Made by a program: the position numbers and the translations under genes
Source: DATLNM01 sp035536775
GTDB taxonomy: Bacteria > Actinomycetota > CADDZG01 > WHSQ01
Length of the DNA: 64,000 bases
Direction of reading: 5' to 3'
Assembly (NCBI GenBank): GCA_035536775.1
Contig: DATLNM010000045.1
Span: 40,183-104,182 of the forward strand
Shown: piece by piece, positions 26,968 through 35,806 of the stretch
Layout of the letters: the number at the start of each line of letters is the position of its first letter
Position numbering within the stretch: the stretch's first letter is position 1
Notes under the pieces: model-generated
What the model was told of the DNA's origin: nothing
What the model saw: the letters and a program-made list of their open reading frames with translations, nothing else
Databases searched by the model: none

Positions 26968-27448
26968 CTACGAAGTCGTACTCCGCGGTGTTTTCCGGCG
27001 CGCCCAGCCAGTTGCACATGACGAGGACGACTTCCTGGCCCTTCTTCAGGTCGAGCGTGATCTCTTCCTCGGGCGGCGCGTTGGGCCCAGGGGGGACGGC
27101 GGTGTTGATCTGCGCGTTCTCGCCTTTGGCGATCGCGAGGTCGCCGTCAAAGACATAGATGTCCCAGTCACCTGTGAAGCCCGACGAGTAGTACTTCAAC
27201 CTGCCGTTGAACGGAGGCGTGAACGGATGGCCCACCCAGTGGACGTCCTGCTCGCCCGCGCTGCATCCGGGCTTGGTGATGCCGACGGCGTCGCCCCAGG
27301 CCGCGATCTTGGGGAACGGGGCGAGCGTCGCCGAGAACGAGTCATGGATCTTCTTGGGCTTCTTCCCTGCGTGCGCCGGAGCCGCTGACATGAGGCTCGC
27401 AACGAGCATGCCTGCCGCGAGCCCGACCGCTGTCGATCGCTTGAACAT
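26960..27448 (-). CDS. Secreted protein with PPC-like domain
   Basis: 162 residues with a clear signal peptide (cleavage near AHA-GK, about 27) and a beta-rich domain. The segment GDWDIYVFDGDLAIAKGE resembles the DLDLYV motif of PPC (pre-peptidase C-terminal) domains like that at the end of the subtilase in this window. One Cys pair (Cys62 and the Cys in VMCNW) could form a disulfide. GGAGG lies 7 bases before the ATG. Its 3' end overlaps the convergent cyclase gene by 8 bp. Function unknown. Confidence 0.8.
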   Translation of the reverse strand: MFKRSTAVGLAAGMLVASLMSAAPAHAGKKPKKIHDSFSATLAPFPKIAAWGDAVGITKPGCSAGEQDVHWVGHPFTPPFNGRLKYYSSGFTGDWDIYVFDGDLAIAKGENAQINTAVPPGPNAPPEEEITLDLKKGQEVVLVMCNWLGAPENTAEYDFVAS

Positions 27449-27538
27449 GATGGTCCCTCCTCGAAACTGCTGAGATTTTCTCTATGGCGATTCATTCACC
27501 GCATGGGGCACGTTTCCTGTCACCGAGCGCCGGGCGCG

Positions 27539-29428
27539 TCACCACGCGCCTCCACCTCCGCCGCCGCTACCGCCGCCGCCGCCGGAGGAGAAGCTTCCGC
27601 CGCCGCCCGAGCTCGAGCTCGAGCTAGACGACCCCGAGCTCGTCGATACCGGTGGGGAAGCGCTGCCGATCGCCGAGCTGATCATGGAGATCGAGCTCGC
27701 AACCGTGCCCGCCGATACCCCGCTGAACAACGAGCTCGACGAGGCGAGATTCTGCGGAGCGTGGAAGCGCGCTGCCTCGATGACCTTCTCCGCGACACCG
27801 AACGCGATCCCGTAACAGAGGTACTGCTCCCATATCGCGATCGATCCGGGGATGGCCTCCTTGATGCCGGCGAAGTCTTCGAGGAAATCTCTGAAGGCGC
27901 GCCACGGAGCGGCACGCGTCGCTGCTTCTTCCGACTGACGTTCCCACGCACGCCTGCGGAACATCGCAGCGATCAGGATCGCCGCGTTCATCCAGCACGC
28001 GAACACGACGTAGCCATCGATGAGCGAGACACCCGCGCCCTCCTCGGATGCGCTCGCGAGTGCGACCATCAGATACACGAGGCCAGTGACCGCGGCGGCG
28101 ACCGCCGTCTTCCCCAGAAGAGCGAGCCCGCCGGTGACCCACCAGCTGTCGCGCGCAGCGATCTGACGGATGGCTTCTCGGAAATCCGTCAACCGCTTGA
28201 AATAGAAGCTGGAACGATCGGCCGCGATCTTGGTCTTCAACTCAGCAAGCGTCATCCTTTTGTCATCTTTCAGTGCGTGCTCCAGCACTTTCCACACCGC
28301 GGTTTCGTGAGGAGCCTTCTCGTCGGGTGAGATCCTGCGGAGACTCACGGCGATGTCATAGGACCCCTCCGAGCCAACGTGAAACGCATCCACGTGACCT
28401 CGTCTGATCAGGTCAAACAACGTCGCGGTGAAAGTTTGAGGCGTACCTGTCGCACGCCATCGAGACGGCGCGATCAGCGCAGCGACGACCGCCGGAGGAG
28501 TGTCGTCGGGGGGCTCGAAGAGGTATTCAGGTCGTTTGACTATGGGCTCTCGGCCATACCGTCGATAGACGTGAACGATCAGGAGCCCTGCCGGCACCAC
28601 GGCAGCGAACAACGCAAAGATGAACGCGTTGCGCTCCATACGTCGCCGTCGCTCCAGCTCGGCCCCGGTCTCTGCGTCGGTTGCGGCCATCTTTCTCTCG
28701 GCCTCGAGGATGACCTCGAGTCCCGAGCCGGGCACGATCCTCGCTCCGACAGGATCGCGGTCAAGCAAGCGACGCGGGAACACGACACGCATCTCAACCC
28801 ATTGCCCCGCGGCGATCTCCGCTGCTTCGAGCGTCGCCCCGGTTCCGTCGCTCCGCAACGCGGTCGAACCGTCGATGTATCCCGGATGCCCCCACACTCG
28901 GGCGTCGCCCCGCGCCGCGCCGGGAAGCGATACGACGACGGACAACCGGTCGAGTGGTACGTCCCAGTGCTCTCCCCAGACCCTGAGGTTGACATCGACC
29001 ACGTCGTCATAAGCCACCGCGGTGCCGAGCATCGTGTAACTCACCTGGAAGGTCCGGACCTGATCGATCGCCGAGTAGTGCCATACGATCCGCGACACAT
29101 CGCCGATCTGGTCGATCCCAAATGTGTATGGCGCCCCGTAGCTCCCCAGCACCGCCGACGCGCCCGGCTGGTACTCGATCGGCGGCTCGGCAACGCCCTG
29201 TCGCGTGAGCAACTCGCCCCCCTTCAGAGGGATATCGCGATACGCACCGCTGAACTCGCCGGAGAAGTCGAAGGTCAGGTGTTCGGTGATCTCGACGGAG
29301 CCATCGCGGAGGATGTGAACCTCGAGGTCGGCGCCGGGCAGATCGAACGACTTCGCAAACGCTTCCGGCGCGCCCAGGGTGAGGAACACGACGCAGAACG
29401 CGAGAGTCCAGGTCAGGCGGCTGCGCAC
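27539..29428 (-). CDS. DUF2207 family membrane protein
   Basis: 629 residues from the GTG at 29428, where a canonical signal peptide begins (basic MRSR, hydrophobic core, cleavage near EAFA). The in-frame TTG at 29491 would add 21 charged residues before it. A DUF2207 extracellular domain (LEVHILRDGSVEITEHLTFDF) is followed by membrane helices around 285 and 450-500 and a Ser/Gly-rich tail ending in long glycine runs. This composition is typical of the DUF2207 family, whose function is unknown. It lies divergent from the LAxTG protein gene, with a palindrome in between. Confidence 0.87.
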   Translation of the reverse strand: MRSRLTWTLAFCVVFLTLGAPEAFAKSFDLPGADLEVHILRDGSVEITEHLTFDFSGEFSGAYRDIPLKGGELLTRQGVAEPPIEYQPGASAVLGSYGAPYTFGIDQIGDVSRIVWHYSAIDQVRTFQVSYTMLGTAVAYDDVVDVNLRVWGEHWDVPLDRLSVVVSLPGAARGDARVWGHPGYIDGSTALRSDGTGATLEAAEIAAGQWVEMRVVFPRRLLDRDPVGARIVPGSGLEVILEAERKMAATDAETGAELERRRRMERNAFIFALFAAVVPAGLLIVHVYRRYGREPIVKRPEYLFEPPDDTPPAVVAALIAPSRWRATGTPQTFTATLFDLIRRGHVDAFHVGSEGSYDIAVSLRRISPDEKAPHETAVWKVLEHALKDDKRMTLAELKTKIAADRSSFYFKRLTDFREAIRQIAARDSWWVTGGLALLGKTAVAAAVTGLVYLMVALASASEEGAGVSLIDGYVVFACWMNAAILIAAMFRRRAWERQSEEAATRAAPWRAFRDFLEDFAGIKEAIPGSIAIWEQYLCYGIAFGVAEKVIEAARFHAPQNLASSSSLFSGVSAGTVASSISMISSAIGSASPPVSTSSGSSSSSSSSGGGGSFSSGGGGGSGGGGGGAW

Positions 29429-29503
29429 GCGGCGAGGGTACGCGCCTCGGAGGAGTCGGGCAAAAGCCTCATCCGAGGACGATGGCCACAAATAGTCAGG
29501 GCC

Positions 29504-29519
29504 TAGTCATTTATGACTA
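29504..29519. promoter_or_regulatory. 16 bp palindrome, candidate operator
   Basis: TAGTCAT-TT-ATGACTA is a perfect inverted repeat (7-2-7), with a further half-site TAGTCA at 29493-29498. It lies in the divergent region between the DUF2207 gene and the LAxTG surface protein gene, the usual position for a shared regulator site. The binding protein is unknown. Confidence 0.5.
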
Positions 29520-29649
29520 CTTCCTTTTGGCCCCGCATAGCTATTCAAGCAGCGATCCGCCTACGTAACCCTACGTACACACCCTCGGGGGGCACCCGAG
29601 GGGAGGGCAAGGCCGGAAGAAACCCGGTCGAACAGAAAGGGGCGGGCGA

Positions 29650-30945
29650 ATGAGAAATCCCTCCAGGATGCTGGCGGCGATGGCGATATTCCTTGTTTTC
29701 TGGCAGGGCTCGGCGGTGGCCGGCGGGCTGCCTGTCCTGGACTCTTCGACGCCGGTTATCGGCGAGACCGTCGAAGAAGCTGTCAGCGATGTCGTCGACA
29801 CCGTTGAAGCCACCACGAGTGTCGATGCTTCTGAGTCCCTGCCGGTTCAGACCGAGAAGGCGGCGACCGACGCCAACGCACCGTCTTCACCATCCTCGGG
29901 GTCATCGGCCAGCGCGTCGGGCCACACGGTCGACGCCGACCTCCTCGATGGTGACCTCGCCGTCATCAGCGGATCGGAAGCTTCATCTGGTAGCGACGGC
30001 TGTTCCGCACACGCAACCGTACTGTCGCTGCTCGGCGGCGAGCTCATGGGTGCGGATGCACAGTGCTCCCCCGGCGGGACGGTTACACAAGAGGTTGGTC
30101 TTCTCACCGAGACATGCGAAGCGAGTGGCGGCGTGGTCTGCATGGCGCTTCTCTACGGACGGGCGGCAACGAGCGATGACGCGAGCTCGCGGAGCTCCTC
30201 GAGCGACACATCGATCGCCACTGCGTGCGTCGGCGGCGAAACCATGCATCCGATGGACGGATGCCAGGGCCCGGTTCTCGCCCGCATCGCGAACACGCAC
30301 AGCGACGCCAACTACGACAAGACGGATGGAAGCGCCGAAGCCAGCGAGTCCTCGATGCTCGCCGAGGTGTGCCTCGGCGGCGAGGACCCGGCAACCGGCA
30401 AGTGCACGGGCCTCGGTATCAACCTGCTGTCCTCGGAGGCCGGTGCTGAAGCTTCCCGGTCGGGCTCTAGCCAGAGCAGCAGCTCGTACATCCTGCGGAT
30501 CGAGGCGATGGGTGAAGACCAGGCGACCGTTGGCGAGGATGCACTCGACCTGCCCCCGAGTTGCTACGCCGACCCGACCCTATGCGCAGCACTGAACCAG
30601 ACAACGAACGAGGCGCTGCCCGGCGGCGGCTCCGTGAATCAAGAGGGCGTCAGCGCAGTGCTCGATGGTGTCATCGATGTCAGCGCCGAGAACACCGCAG
30701 CCTCCGCGCAGTACGGCGGGCGCGCAGCACGGACGCCTCCGACCGCCGGCAACGGCACCAAGGGCAACGCTCCCGGCAACATCGGAAGCCGTCCCGCAAA
30801 CCGTCCGGCGATCAACGCCGGTCCCCCCGGACCCGCATTGGCCACGACGGGGACCGACATCCTCGCAGCCCTGCTGCTCGCCCTGACCCTCATCGGCGTG
30901 GGCATCGGCCTCTTCGTCTGGACCGAGAGGGGCGTCGATATCTAG
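29650..30945 (+). CDS. LAxTG-anchored cell-surface protein
   Basis: 431 residues: signal peptide (1-25), a long Ser/Ala/Gly/Asp-rich region with scattered paired cysteines (for example CVGGETMHPMDGC and CLGGEDPATGKC), a Pro/Gly/Asn linker, and a C-terminal sorting signal: LATTG at 397-401, a hydrophobic stretch and a short charged tail (WTERGVDI). LAxTG is the motif used by class E sortases of actinobacteria. No sortase gene lies in this window. The start has GAAAGGGG upstream. The gene ends at a strong terminator. Function unknown; low complexity suggests an exposed stalk or matrix protein. Confidence 0.86.
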   Translation: MRNPSRMLAAMAIFLVFWQGSAVAGGLPVLDSSTPVIGETVEEAVSDVVDTVEATTSVDASESLPVQTEKAATDANAPSSPSSGSSASASGHTVDADLLDGDLAVISGSEASSGSDGCSAHATVLSLLGGELMGADAQCSPGGTVTQEVGLLTETCEASGGVVCMALLYGRAATSDDASSRSSSSDTSIATACVGGETMHPMDGCQGPVLARIANTHSDANYDKTDGSAEASESSMLAEVCLGGEDPATGKCTGLGINLLSSEAGAEASRSGSSQSSSSYILRIEAMGEDQATVGEDALDLPPSCYADPTLCAALNQTTNEALPGGGSVNQEGVSAVLDGVIDVSAENTAASAQYGGRAARTPPTAGNGTKGNAPGNIGSRPANRPAINAGPPGPALATTGTDILAALLLALTLIGVGIGLFVWTERGVDI

Positions 30946-30964
30946 AGCTTTTCACTGCAGCAAG

Positions 30965-31010
30965 AGAGAGCCGGTGGGTCCGCCCGAACCCACCGGCTCT
31001 CTTCGTTTTT
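30965..31010 (+). terminator. Intrinsic terminator after the LAxTG protein
   Basis: A perfect 15 bp stem (AGAGAGCCGGTGGGT and its complement) with an 8 nt loop, followed by TCGTTTTT. It separates the surface-protein gene from the LamG-like gene. Confidence 0.92.
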
Positions 31011-31117
31011 GATTCACCCTTCGCGACGCGATTCCCCTGGGACAAGGATTCCGCGGTTACAGTCTGGCGCTTCCGTGCCAATGGGCGGCGGCACGACGAC
31101 GAGAGAGGCAGAGGATC

Positions 31118-32386
31118 ATGCGGAGGCTCATTGCGATCGTTATCTCGGTCACTGCACTGGTTGGGGCGGGGATCGCGACGTCACCGAGCGTCTCGGCGGC
31201 AGCGACCGTCGTCGCCGATTACCGCTTCGTCGATACGCTCACGAGCACCGTCGCAGGAGCACCTGCTCTCGAGGTCGTCGGTTCCGGAACCGGCTTCGGG
31301 ACCCAGACGATCGACAACACCTCCGACCGGGTCTTCACCTGGCCTGCGGGCTCAGGGTTGCGACTTCCTGGTGCCGCGTCACTCGTTGGCGACAGCTACA
31401 CGATCGTGCTCATGGTGCGGTCGGCTTATGTGCCTACTGAGCCCGGCCGATACGCCAAGATCGTCGACTGGCATGACGGGCGGAGCTGGAACGGTCTGTA
31501 TTACGAGTACCGGTGCTACGAGTGCACCGACGGCGTGCGCCCGATGTTCCCTTACATCGCCGGCGGCGCGTACGTGCCTGTCGATACGTGGACGCAGCTC
31601 ACCATCGTTCGTTACGCATCACCGGCGGAGTCTCCTGACGGCAACCAGCTGAAGACCTATCTCGACGGCAACCTCTCGACCGTCGTCGACAACGATTCAG
31701 ACGGAGCGGGAAACGAGTGCCAGGCGCGTGTAGGGGGTTGTGACGGATCGCTCGGTGACGCCATCAGGTTCTTCCTCCCCAATGGGAGCAGCCCCGGCGA
31801 GCCCGTACAGCAGGCAGCCGGAGCTGTCGCACGGATCCGTATCTTCAACGACCCGTTGGCGGCGGACGAGGTGCGTGCCCTCGACCGCGCAGGCGACACC
31901 GATGGACAGATGACAACCCCGTCGCCGACCCCAACCTCGGCATCGCCATCGCCCACGCCCTCCCCCACCAACACTCCGCCGGTGCGCCAGTGCAACGACG
32001 GCAGGGACAACGACGGTGACGGCAAGACCGACCTCGCCGACGGGGGCTGCACGCGCGGCTTGGACAACGACGAGCGCAACATCATCAAGGTCAGAACGGC
32101 GCTGACCATCGACCGCAACACCGCCACCGATCACTTCTTCGGGAGCGTGAAGAGCAAGGTCGCGGAGTGCCGCAAGCGCAAGGTCATCCTCATCTACCTG
32201 GACGGACCCGAGTCCGAGGGCAGTGACACGACGGGTCGGGACGGCGCCTACTCCATCTACAAGAAGTCGTTCGGCGAAGGCATCTACCGCACCGTCGTCC
32301 AAGAGAAGAAGATCAAGACCTCTCGGAGCATCACGGTCTGCAAAGAGGCCAGCTCTCGGTATTACGACATCACCGCCGAGGGATAG
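31118..32386 (+). CDS. Secreted LamG-like (concanavalin fold) protein with Ca-binding-type loop
   Basis: 422 residues: signal peptide (1-28), a LamG/jelly-roll domain (about 32-255, containing GGAYVPVDTWTQLTIVR and AVARIRIFNDPLAADEV), a Thr/Ser/Pro linker (SPTPTSASPSPTPSPT), a Cys- and Asp-rich motif (CNDGRDNDGDGKTD...GGC) of the kind that binds calcium in surface proteins, and a C-terminal 110-residue region with paired Cys. An adhesion or polysaccharide-binding role is possible but unproven. The ATG follows AGAGGATC. Confidence 0.83.
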   Translation: MRRLIAIVISVTALVGAGIATSPSVSAAATVVADYRFVDTLTSTVAGAPALEVVGSGTGFGTQTIDNTSDRVFTWPAGSGLRLPGAASLVGDSYTIVLMVRSAYVPTEPGRYAKIVDWHDGRSWNGLYYEYRCYECTDGVRPMFPYIAGGAYVPVDTWTQLTIVRYASPAESPDGNQLKTYLDGNLSTVVDNDSDGAGNECQARVGGCDGSLGDAIRFFLPNGSSPGEPVQQAAGAVARIRIFNDPLAADEVRALDRAGDTDGQMTTPSPTPTSASPSPTPSPTNTPPVRQCNDGRDNDGDGKTDLADGGCTRGLDNDERNIIKVRTALTIDRNTATDHFFGSVKSKVAECRKRKVILIYLDGPESEGSDTTGRDGAYSIYKKSFGEGIYRTVVQEKKIKTSRSITVCKEASSRYYDITAEG

Positions 32387-32469
32387 CCGCTTTGCCGCGG
32401 ACCGAAGCAGTGACGAGTCACCGATTTCCCACGGCCGCGCATTAGGCTCGTCATCGACGTGTGCAACCT

Positions 32470-32543
32470 GCGCCCGTAGCTCAGCCGGACAGAGCGTCGG
32501 ACTTCTAATCCGAGGGTCGGGGGTTCGAATCCCTCCGGGCGCG
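32470..32543 (+). tRNA. tRNA-Arg (anticodon TCT)
   Basis: 74 nt cloverleaf: acceptor stem GCGCCCG / CGGGCGC, D arm TAGCTCAGCCGGACAGAGC, anticodon stem TCGGA/TCCGA with loop CTTCTAA (anticodon TCT), T loop GGTTCGAATCC, discriminator G. CCA is not encoded. Confidence 0.96.
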
Positions 32544-32595
32544 CGTCATAGCTCAGCAGGGTCGTACAACTCGTCATACGACTTAGGGTGTGGGA

Positions 32596-32934
32596 ATGAC
32601 CTCACGTGAAGAGCGCATGGGGAAAAACGAGGCCTTGTTTCGGACGATCAATGACAAGGTGCAGGTAGCTGCTGAGCGCGGCGGTGCCGACCTCAGTCTC
32701 GGGGAGAGGTTCCTTTGTGAGTGCTGGGTCCTCGATTGTGAGGAGATGCTCATGCTGACTGAGGCGCAGTACGAAATGGTACGCGCTCACCCAGATCGCT
32801 TCTTCGTCGCTCCAGGACATGAAAATGCCGAAATAGAGCAAGTAGTCAACGACGAGGGCACCTTTCGCATCGTCGTGAAGTTTGGGCCCGCGCGCGAGGT
32901 TGTCATCGAGATAGCTAAGGACGAAGAAACCTAG
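32596..32934 (+). CDS. Conserved small protein, function unknown
   Basis: 112 residues from the ATG at 32596, 7 bases after AGGGTG; a GTG at 32590 and an ATG at 32617 are alternatives. The sequence contains the pattern NEALFRTINDKV...GERFLCECWVLDCEEMLMLTEAQYEMVRAHPDRFFVAPGH split here for length. I recall similar small proteins with a CEC...C pattern followed by LT-x-x-EYE-x-VR and FLVAPGH in actinobacteria, where they have no known role. The three cysteines might bind metal. The gene lies 52 bp after tRNA-Arg. Confidence 0.75.
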   Translation: MTSREERMGKNEALFRTINDKVQVAAERGGADLSLGERFLCECWVLDCEEMLMLTEAQYEMVRAHPDRFFVAPGHENAEIEQVVNDEGTFRIVVKFGPAREVVIEIAKDEET

Positions 32935-32971
32935 AACACGCGAGTGCCGCAAGCAGGGCCTGAGCAAGCGC

Positions 32972-34147
32972 CTAGACGCGCGCTCCCGGGGTCAGGTCGC
33001 GCTCCCATTCGGCGGGCCACCACGCGCGCCCGCACCCTTGGAGGCTTCCGGTCTGCTGCATCATCACCGGCTGGGGACCGCCATCGATGCAATAGCGGTG
33101 ACCGTGATCGAGTCCATGGCCCACCTCGTGGTTGATCAGATAACGCCGGTACTTCCGCAAGCTCTTGTACGTCTCAGGCGAGCCATGGACCCAGCGGTCG
33201 AGGTTGATCACCGCAACGGTGACGTTGAAGCACGACGACTTGCCCCTGGTCGGGGCGGGCGCGCACAAGCGATCCACCGTGTCCGGGGTGGCGAGGATGA
33301 TCGTGAAGGCGGCGCGTCCTGAGTCGACCTTCTTCATCCCGAGGTGGCCGTTGCCACCCCAGCCGCGCGGGTCGTACAGGATGTCTTCGACCTCGTCCGC
33401 GAACTCCTGGGGGTCAAACCTCGTGCGTCGTTCGACGCGGATCTTGAAGCGACGCAGGGGCCCCGGACCGGACACGGGCGACGTTCCTGTCACGAGCTCG
33501 AGGTCGCCGGGATGTGCGCCCGGAGGCGAGTAGTAGCAGTCAAAGGTCCGGGCCGCCCGTTCGGGCAAGAACCCCATCGCGCCGGGAAACACGACCGTGA
33601 CCTTGCATACTCCCGAGAACGGGCGTGCGAAGGTCCCCGCGAAGCGTCCATCGGAGATCTCCGACCACGCGCGCCCAACGGGCTCGAAACTGCCTTCGTT
33701 GCGGTGCTCGACCTTGATCAGAGCAGATCCTCCGGTGCCTGCGCCATCGATATCTCCGAGGACACGCAGCGTGCGGCGGGTCTTGTCGATGCGTACGCGG
33801 AGGTCCGACGGTCGCGCCACGTCGAAAGAGGTCGAAGGGCACGCGTCCGCACAGGGTTGGGGAAGGACGGCGTCGACGTCGCCGACGTCTAGGGTCGTGA
33901 TCGCACCGGATGCGACCTCGACGCTCGCTGCTCCACCCGTAGATCCGTCCCGATGGACGAAGTACAGACGGGTCCCGTCTGCCGTCCAGCGCGGTGACAA
34001 CTCCGTCCCGCCCATCGACGTAACGCGTGTTGTCTCGCCGGACGCGATGTTAAAGAGATAGAGATCGGTTCCGCTGGGGTCGGTACCACTGAACGCGATC
34101 CGCGTCCCCATCCGGCGACCACGCTGGCGACGAATGGTCGATAGCAT
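32972..34147 (-). CDS. Frameshifted gene, C-terminal part: TolB blades plus DUF3152-type metalloprotease
   Basis: C-terminal portion of a gene that is split by a frameshift. It starts mid-repeat (TRIAFSGTDPSGTDLYLFN, a TolB-like blade) and ends in a domain with HEVGHGLDHGH, i.e. HExxHxxDxxH, the zinc site of a metzincin-like or snapalysin-like protease as found in DUF3152. Codons above 34109 read as nonsense in this frame, so 34147 is not a genuine start. Joined to the upstream part it would be a secreted protein of about 580 residues. Conserved Cys in the terminal domain support an exported enzyme. Confidence 0.75.
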   Translation of the reverse strand: MLSTIRRQRGRRMGTRIAFSGTDPSGTDLYLFNIASGETTRVTSMGGTELSPRWTADGTRLYFVHRDGSTGGAASVEVASGAITTLDVGDVDAVLPQPCADACPSTSFDVARPSDLRVRIDKTRRTLRVLGDIDGAGTGGSALIKVEHRNEGSFEPVGRAWSEISDGRFAGTFARPFSGVCKVTVVFPGAMGFLPERAARTFDCYYSPPGAHPGDLELVTGTSPVSGPGPLRRFKIRVERRTRFDPQEFADEVEDILYDPRGWGGNGHLGMKKVDSGRAAFTIILATPDTVDRLCAPAPTRGKSSCFNVTVAVINLDRWVHGSPETYKSLRKYRRYLINHEVGHGLDHGHRYCIDGGPQPVMMQQTGSLQGCGRAWWPAEWERDLTPGARV

Positions 34148-34715
34148 CGCTCGTTATCTGCCGCGATCCACTGCCATCGATAGCGGCGACATGGAGCTGG
34201 CGAGTGGCACCGACGGCGCGCACATATGCGATCTCGGCACCGTCTGGTGACCAGCTGGGGCCGGCTCCGCCCTCTGCGTCCGCGAGAGTTTCGCTGCCGC
34301 CCGCGAGGTCCAAGATCGAGATGCCGACTGCCGTAACGACGGCCAGGTCCTGTCCGTCGGGCGACCACGATGGCGAGGTCTCCGCCCCCGGGGAGCTGGT
34401 GAGATTGAAAGGGCGTTCGCCCTCGATCGGCAAGACGAACACATCCTCGACACCCTTGACCCCAGGTGCGGAGAATGCGACGGCGTCGCCGGCGGGCGAC
34501 CACGCGGGGGACGCTCCCGGGATCCACGGTCGTAGAGCGGATCCGTCTGTGGCGGCCAGCCACAGCACGTCTTTAGTGTCCCCGCCTCCGAGGTCCGCAG
34601 TGCGCTGCAGCAACAGGTTGGGGTCGCCCGAGGCTGGTCTACTGAGTGCGACGGGGGGCGCGTGAAGGAGCGACGATGCGACCGCCACCAGAGCGGCCAA
34701 TGCAGCCCGATGCAT
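34050..34715 (-). CDS. Frameshifted gene, N-terminal part: signal peptide and TolB-like blades
   Basis: N-terminal portion of the same split gene. It has a signal peptide (1-26) and repeated blades of the type SPAWSPAGDAVAFSAPG, SPSWSPDGQDLAVV, GPSWSPDGAEIAYV and SPAWSPDG. After the last SPDG the frame goes wrong (DADRVQWYRPQ, then stop); the expected continuation TRIAFSG lies in the +1 frame. A single extra base in the four-base run at 34106-34109 explains this. Confidence 0.75.
   Translation of the reverse strand: MHRAALAALVAVASSLLHAPPVALSRPASGDPNLLLQRTADLGGGDTKDVLWLAATDGSALRPWIPGASPAWSPAGDAVAFSAPGVKGVEDVFVLPIEGERPFNLTSSPGAETSPSWSPDGQDLAVVTAVGISILDLAGGSETLADAEGGAGPSWSPDGAEIAYVRAVGATRQLHVAAIDGSGSRQITSDAIDHSSPAWSPDGDADRVQWYRPQRNRSLSL
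34106..34109. other. Frameshift site (CCCC on the plus strand)
   Basis: On the coding strand the sequence is gat-GGGG-acg-cgg. With one G fewer the reading becomes SPDG-TRIAFSG and the propeller repeat continues without a break. It could be a real mutation, a phase-variable tract or an assembly error; the run is short for phase variation. Confidence 0.7.
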
Positions 34716-34735
34716 GTTTTTCCGCGATGTATCGC

Positions 34736-35626
34736 CTAGGAGATCGAGGCTGCGTAGATGCTCGCGATCGACGCGTCGAGCGTGGCATCGAAGTCTTCAT
34801 CGCTTTGATCGACCGAGAGTCCTTCGGTGAACGCCCGCGAGAAGCTCGCCACGACGCCCTTATTGCGGGACAGGCGAGAGTTCGCCTCCTCACGGGAGTA
34901 ACCGCCCGATAAAGCGACGACCAGCACAACATTCGGGTGGTCGACAAGCTCAGAGTAGAAGTTGTCCTCCTCTGGAAGAGTGAGCTTGAACATCAAGTGC
35001 TCGTCCGACTCGAGATCGCCGAGACGGGACAGGATGCGTTCACGCAGCATCGTCTCGGCTTCTGCTTTCTGCGGGCTCTTGATATCGACCTCGGGCTCGA
35101 GGATGGGCACGAGACCCCGGCTTGCGATCTGCCTCCCGATCTCGAACTGTTGGTCGACGATCGCCTCGATCCCTTTCTCGTCCGCGAGCTTGACGACCGA
35201 ACGCATCTTCGTGCCGAAGATGCCCTTGTCGACGGAGCGTCCGAGTAGCTCGTCCAGGCCGGTTATCGGCTTCATGACCTGCACGCCGTCGGCCTCATCG
35301 GCCAGGCCCTTGTCCACCTTCAAGAACGGAACGACCTTCTTCTCGCCCCATAGGTAGTCGGCTGTGCCCCGGCCGTTGATCTCACGGTCCATGGTGTTCT
35401 CAAACAGGATCGCCCCGAGGATGCGATCGCCGTTGAAAGCGGGACTCGTCATGATGCGGGCTCGCATCGTGTGTATGACCTCGAACATCTCCTCGTCGTT
35501 CGAATAGGCGCTTTCATCCACTCCATAGAGGCCCAACGCTTTCGGAGTACTGCCACCGCTCTGGTCGAGGGCCGCTATGAACCCATCGCCGTTCTGAACC
35601 TTCTGGAGCTGGTCCTTGTTCATCAC
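34736..35626 (-). CDS. fda: Fructose-bisphosphate aldolase, class I
   Basis: Cleaves fructose 1,6-bisphosphate by a Schiff-base mechanism in glycolysis/gluconeogenesis. The 296 residues match the short bacterial class I type: GFIAALDQSGGSTPKALG at the N-terminus, ILEPEVDI, and the Schiff-base Lys214 in MFKLTLPEE, then ALSGGYSREEAN for phosphate binding. No metal-dependent class II motifs. Length equals that of the staphylococcal enzyme. It is on its own: the frameshifted gene begins 20 bp downstream and the upstream 180 bp gap contains no supported gene. Confidence 0.95.
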   Translation of the reverse strand: MMNKDQLQKVQNGDGFIAALDQSGGSTPKALGLYGVDESAYSNDEEMFEVIHTMRARIMTSPAFNGDRILGAILFENTMDREINGRGTADYLWGEKKVVPFLKVDKGLADEADGVQVMKPITGLDELLGRSVDKGIFGTKMRSVVKLADEKGIEAIVDQQFEIGRQIASRGLVPILEPEVDIKSPQKAEAETMLRERILSRLGDLESDEHLMFKLTLPEEDNFYSELVDHPNVVLVVALSGGYSREEANSRLSRNKGVVASFSRAFTEGLSVDQSDEDFDATLDASIASIYAASIS

Positions 35627-35806
35627 TCACCACCTCACTGGATAAGCCACCCTGCACGGCCGCTCTGTGAGTCAAGGCGTCGGTCAGAGGCGGCATTCTG
35701 CGTGATAACACAACGGTTGGATCGTTACACGCCGTCGAATATGAGTAGCCCGTGGCCCCGTCTCCCAGCAGCGCCAAGAAACCCACCAAGAAGGCGACGA
35801 AAAGGT

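Noticed and set aside
28379..29506. 375-codon plus-strand ORF opposite the DUF2207 gene
   Set aside because: Antisense shadow frame; the minus-strand protein has signal peptide, membrane helices and a known family.
29520..29649. Possible GEMM or ydaO riboswitch before the LAxTG gene
   Set aside because: Hairpins exist, but the conserved motifs of known c-di-GMP or c-di-AMP classes are not found.
32362..32577. Minus-strand ORF with RPEGFEPPTLGLEVRRSVRLS over tRNA-Arg
   Set aside because: Antisense translation of the tRNA.
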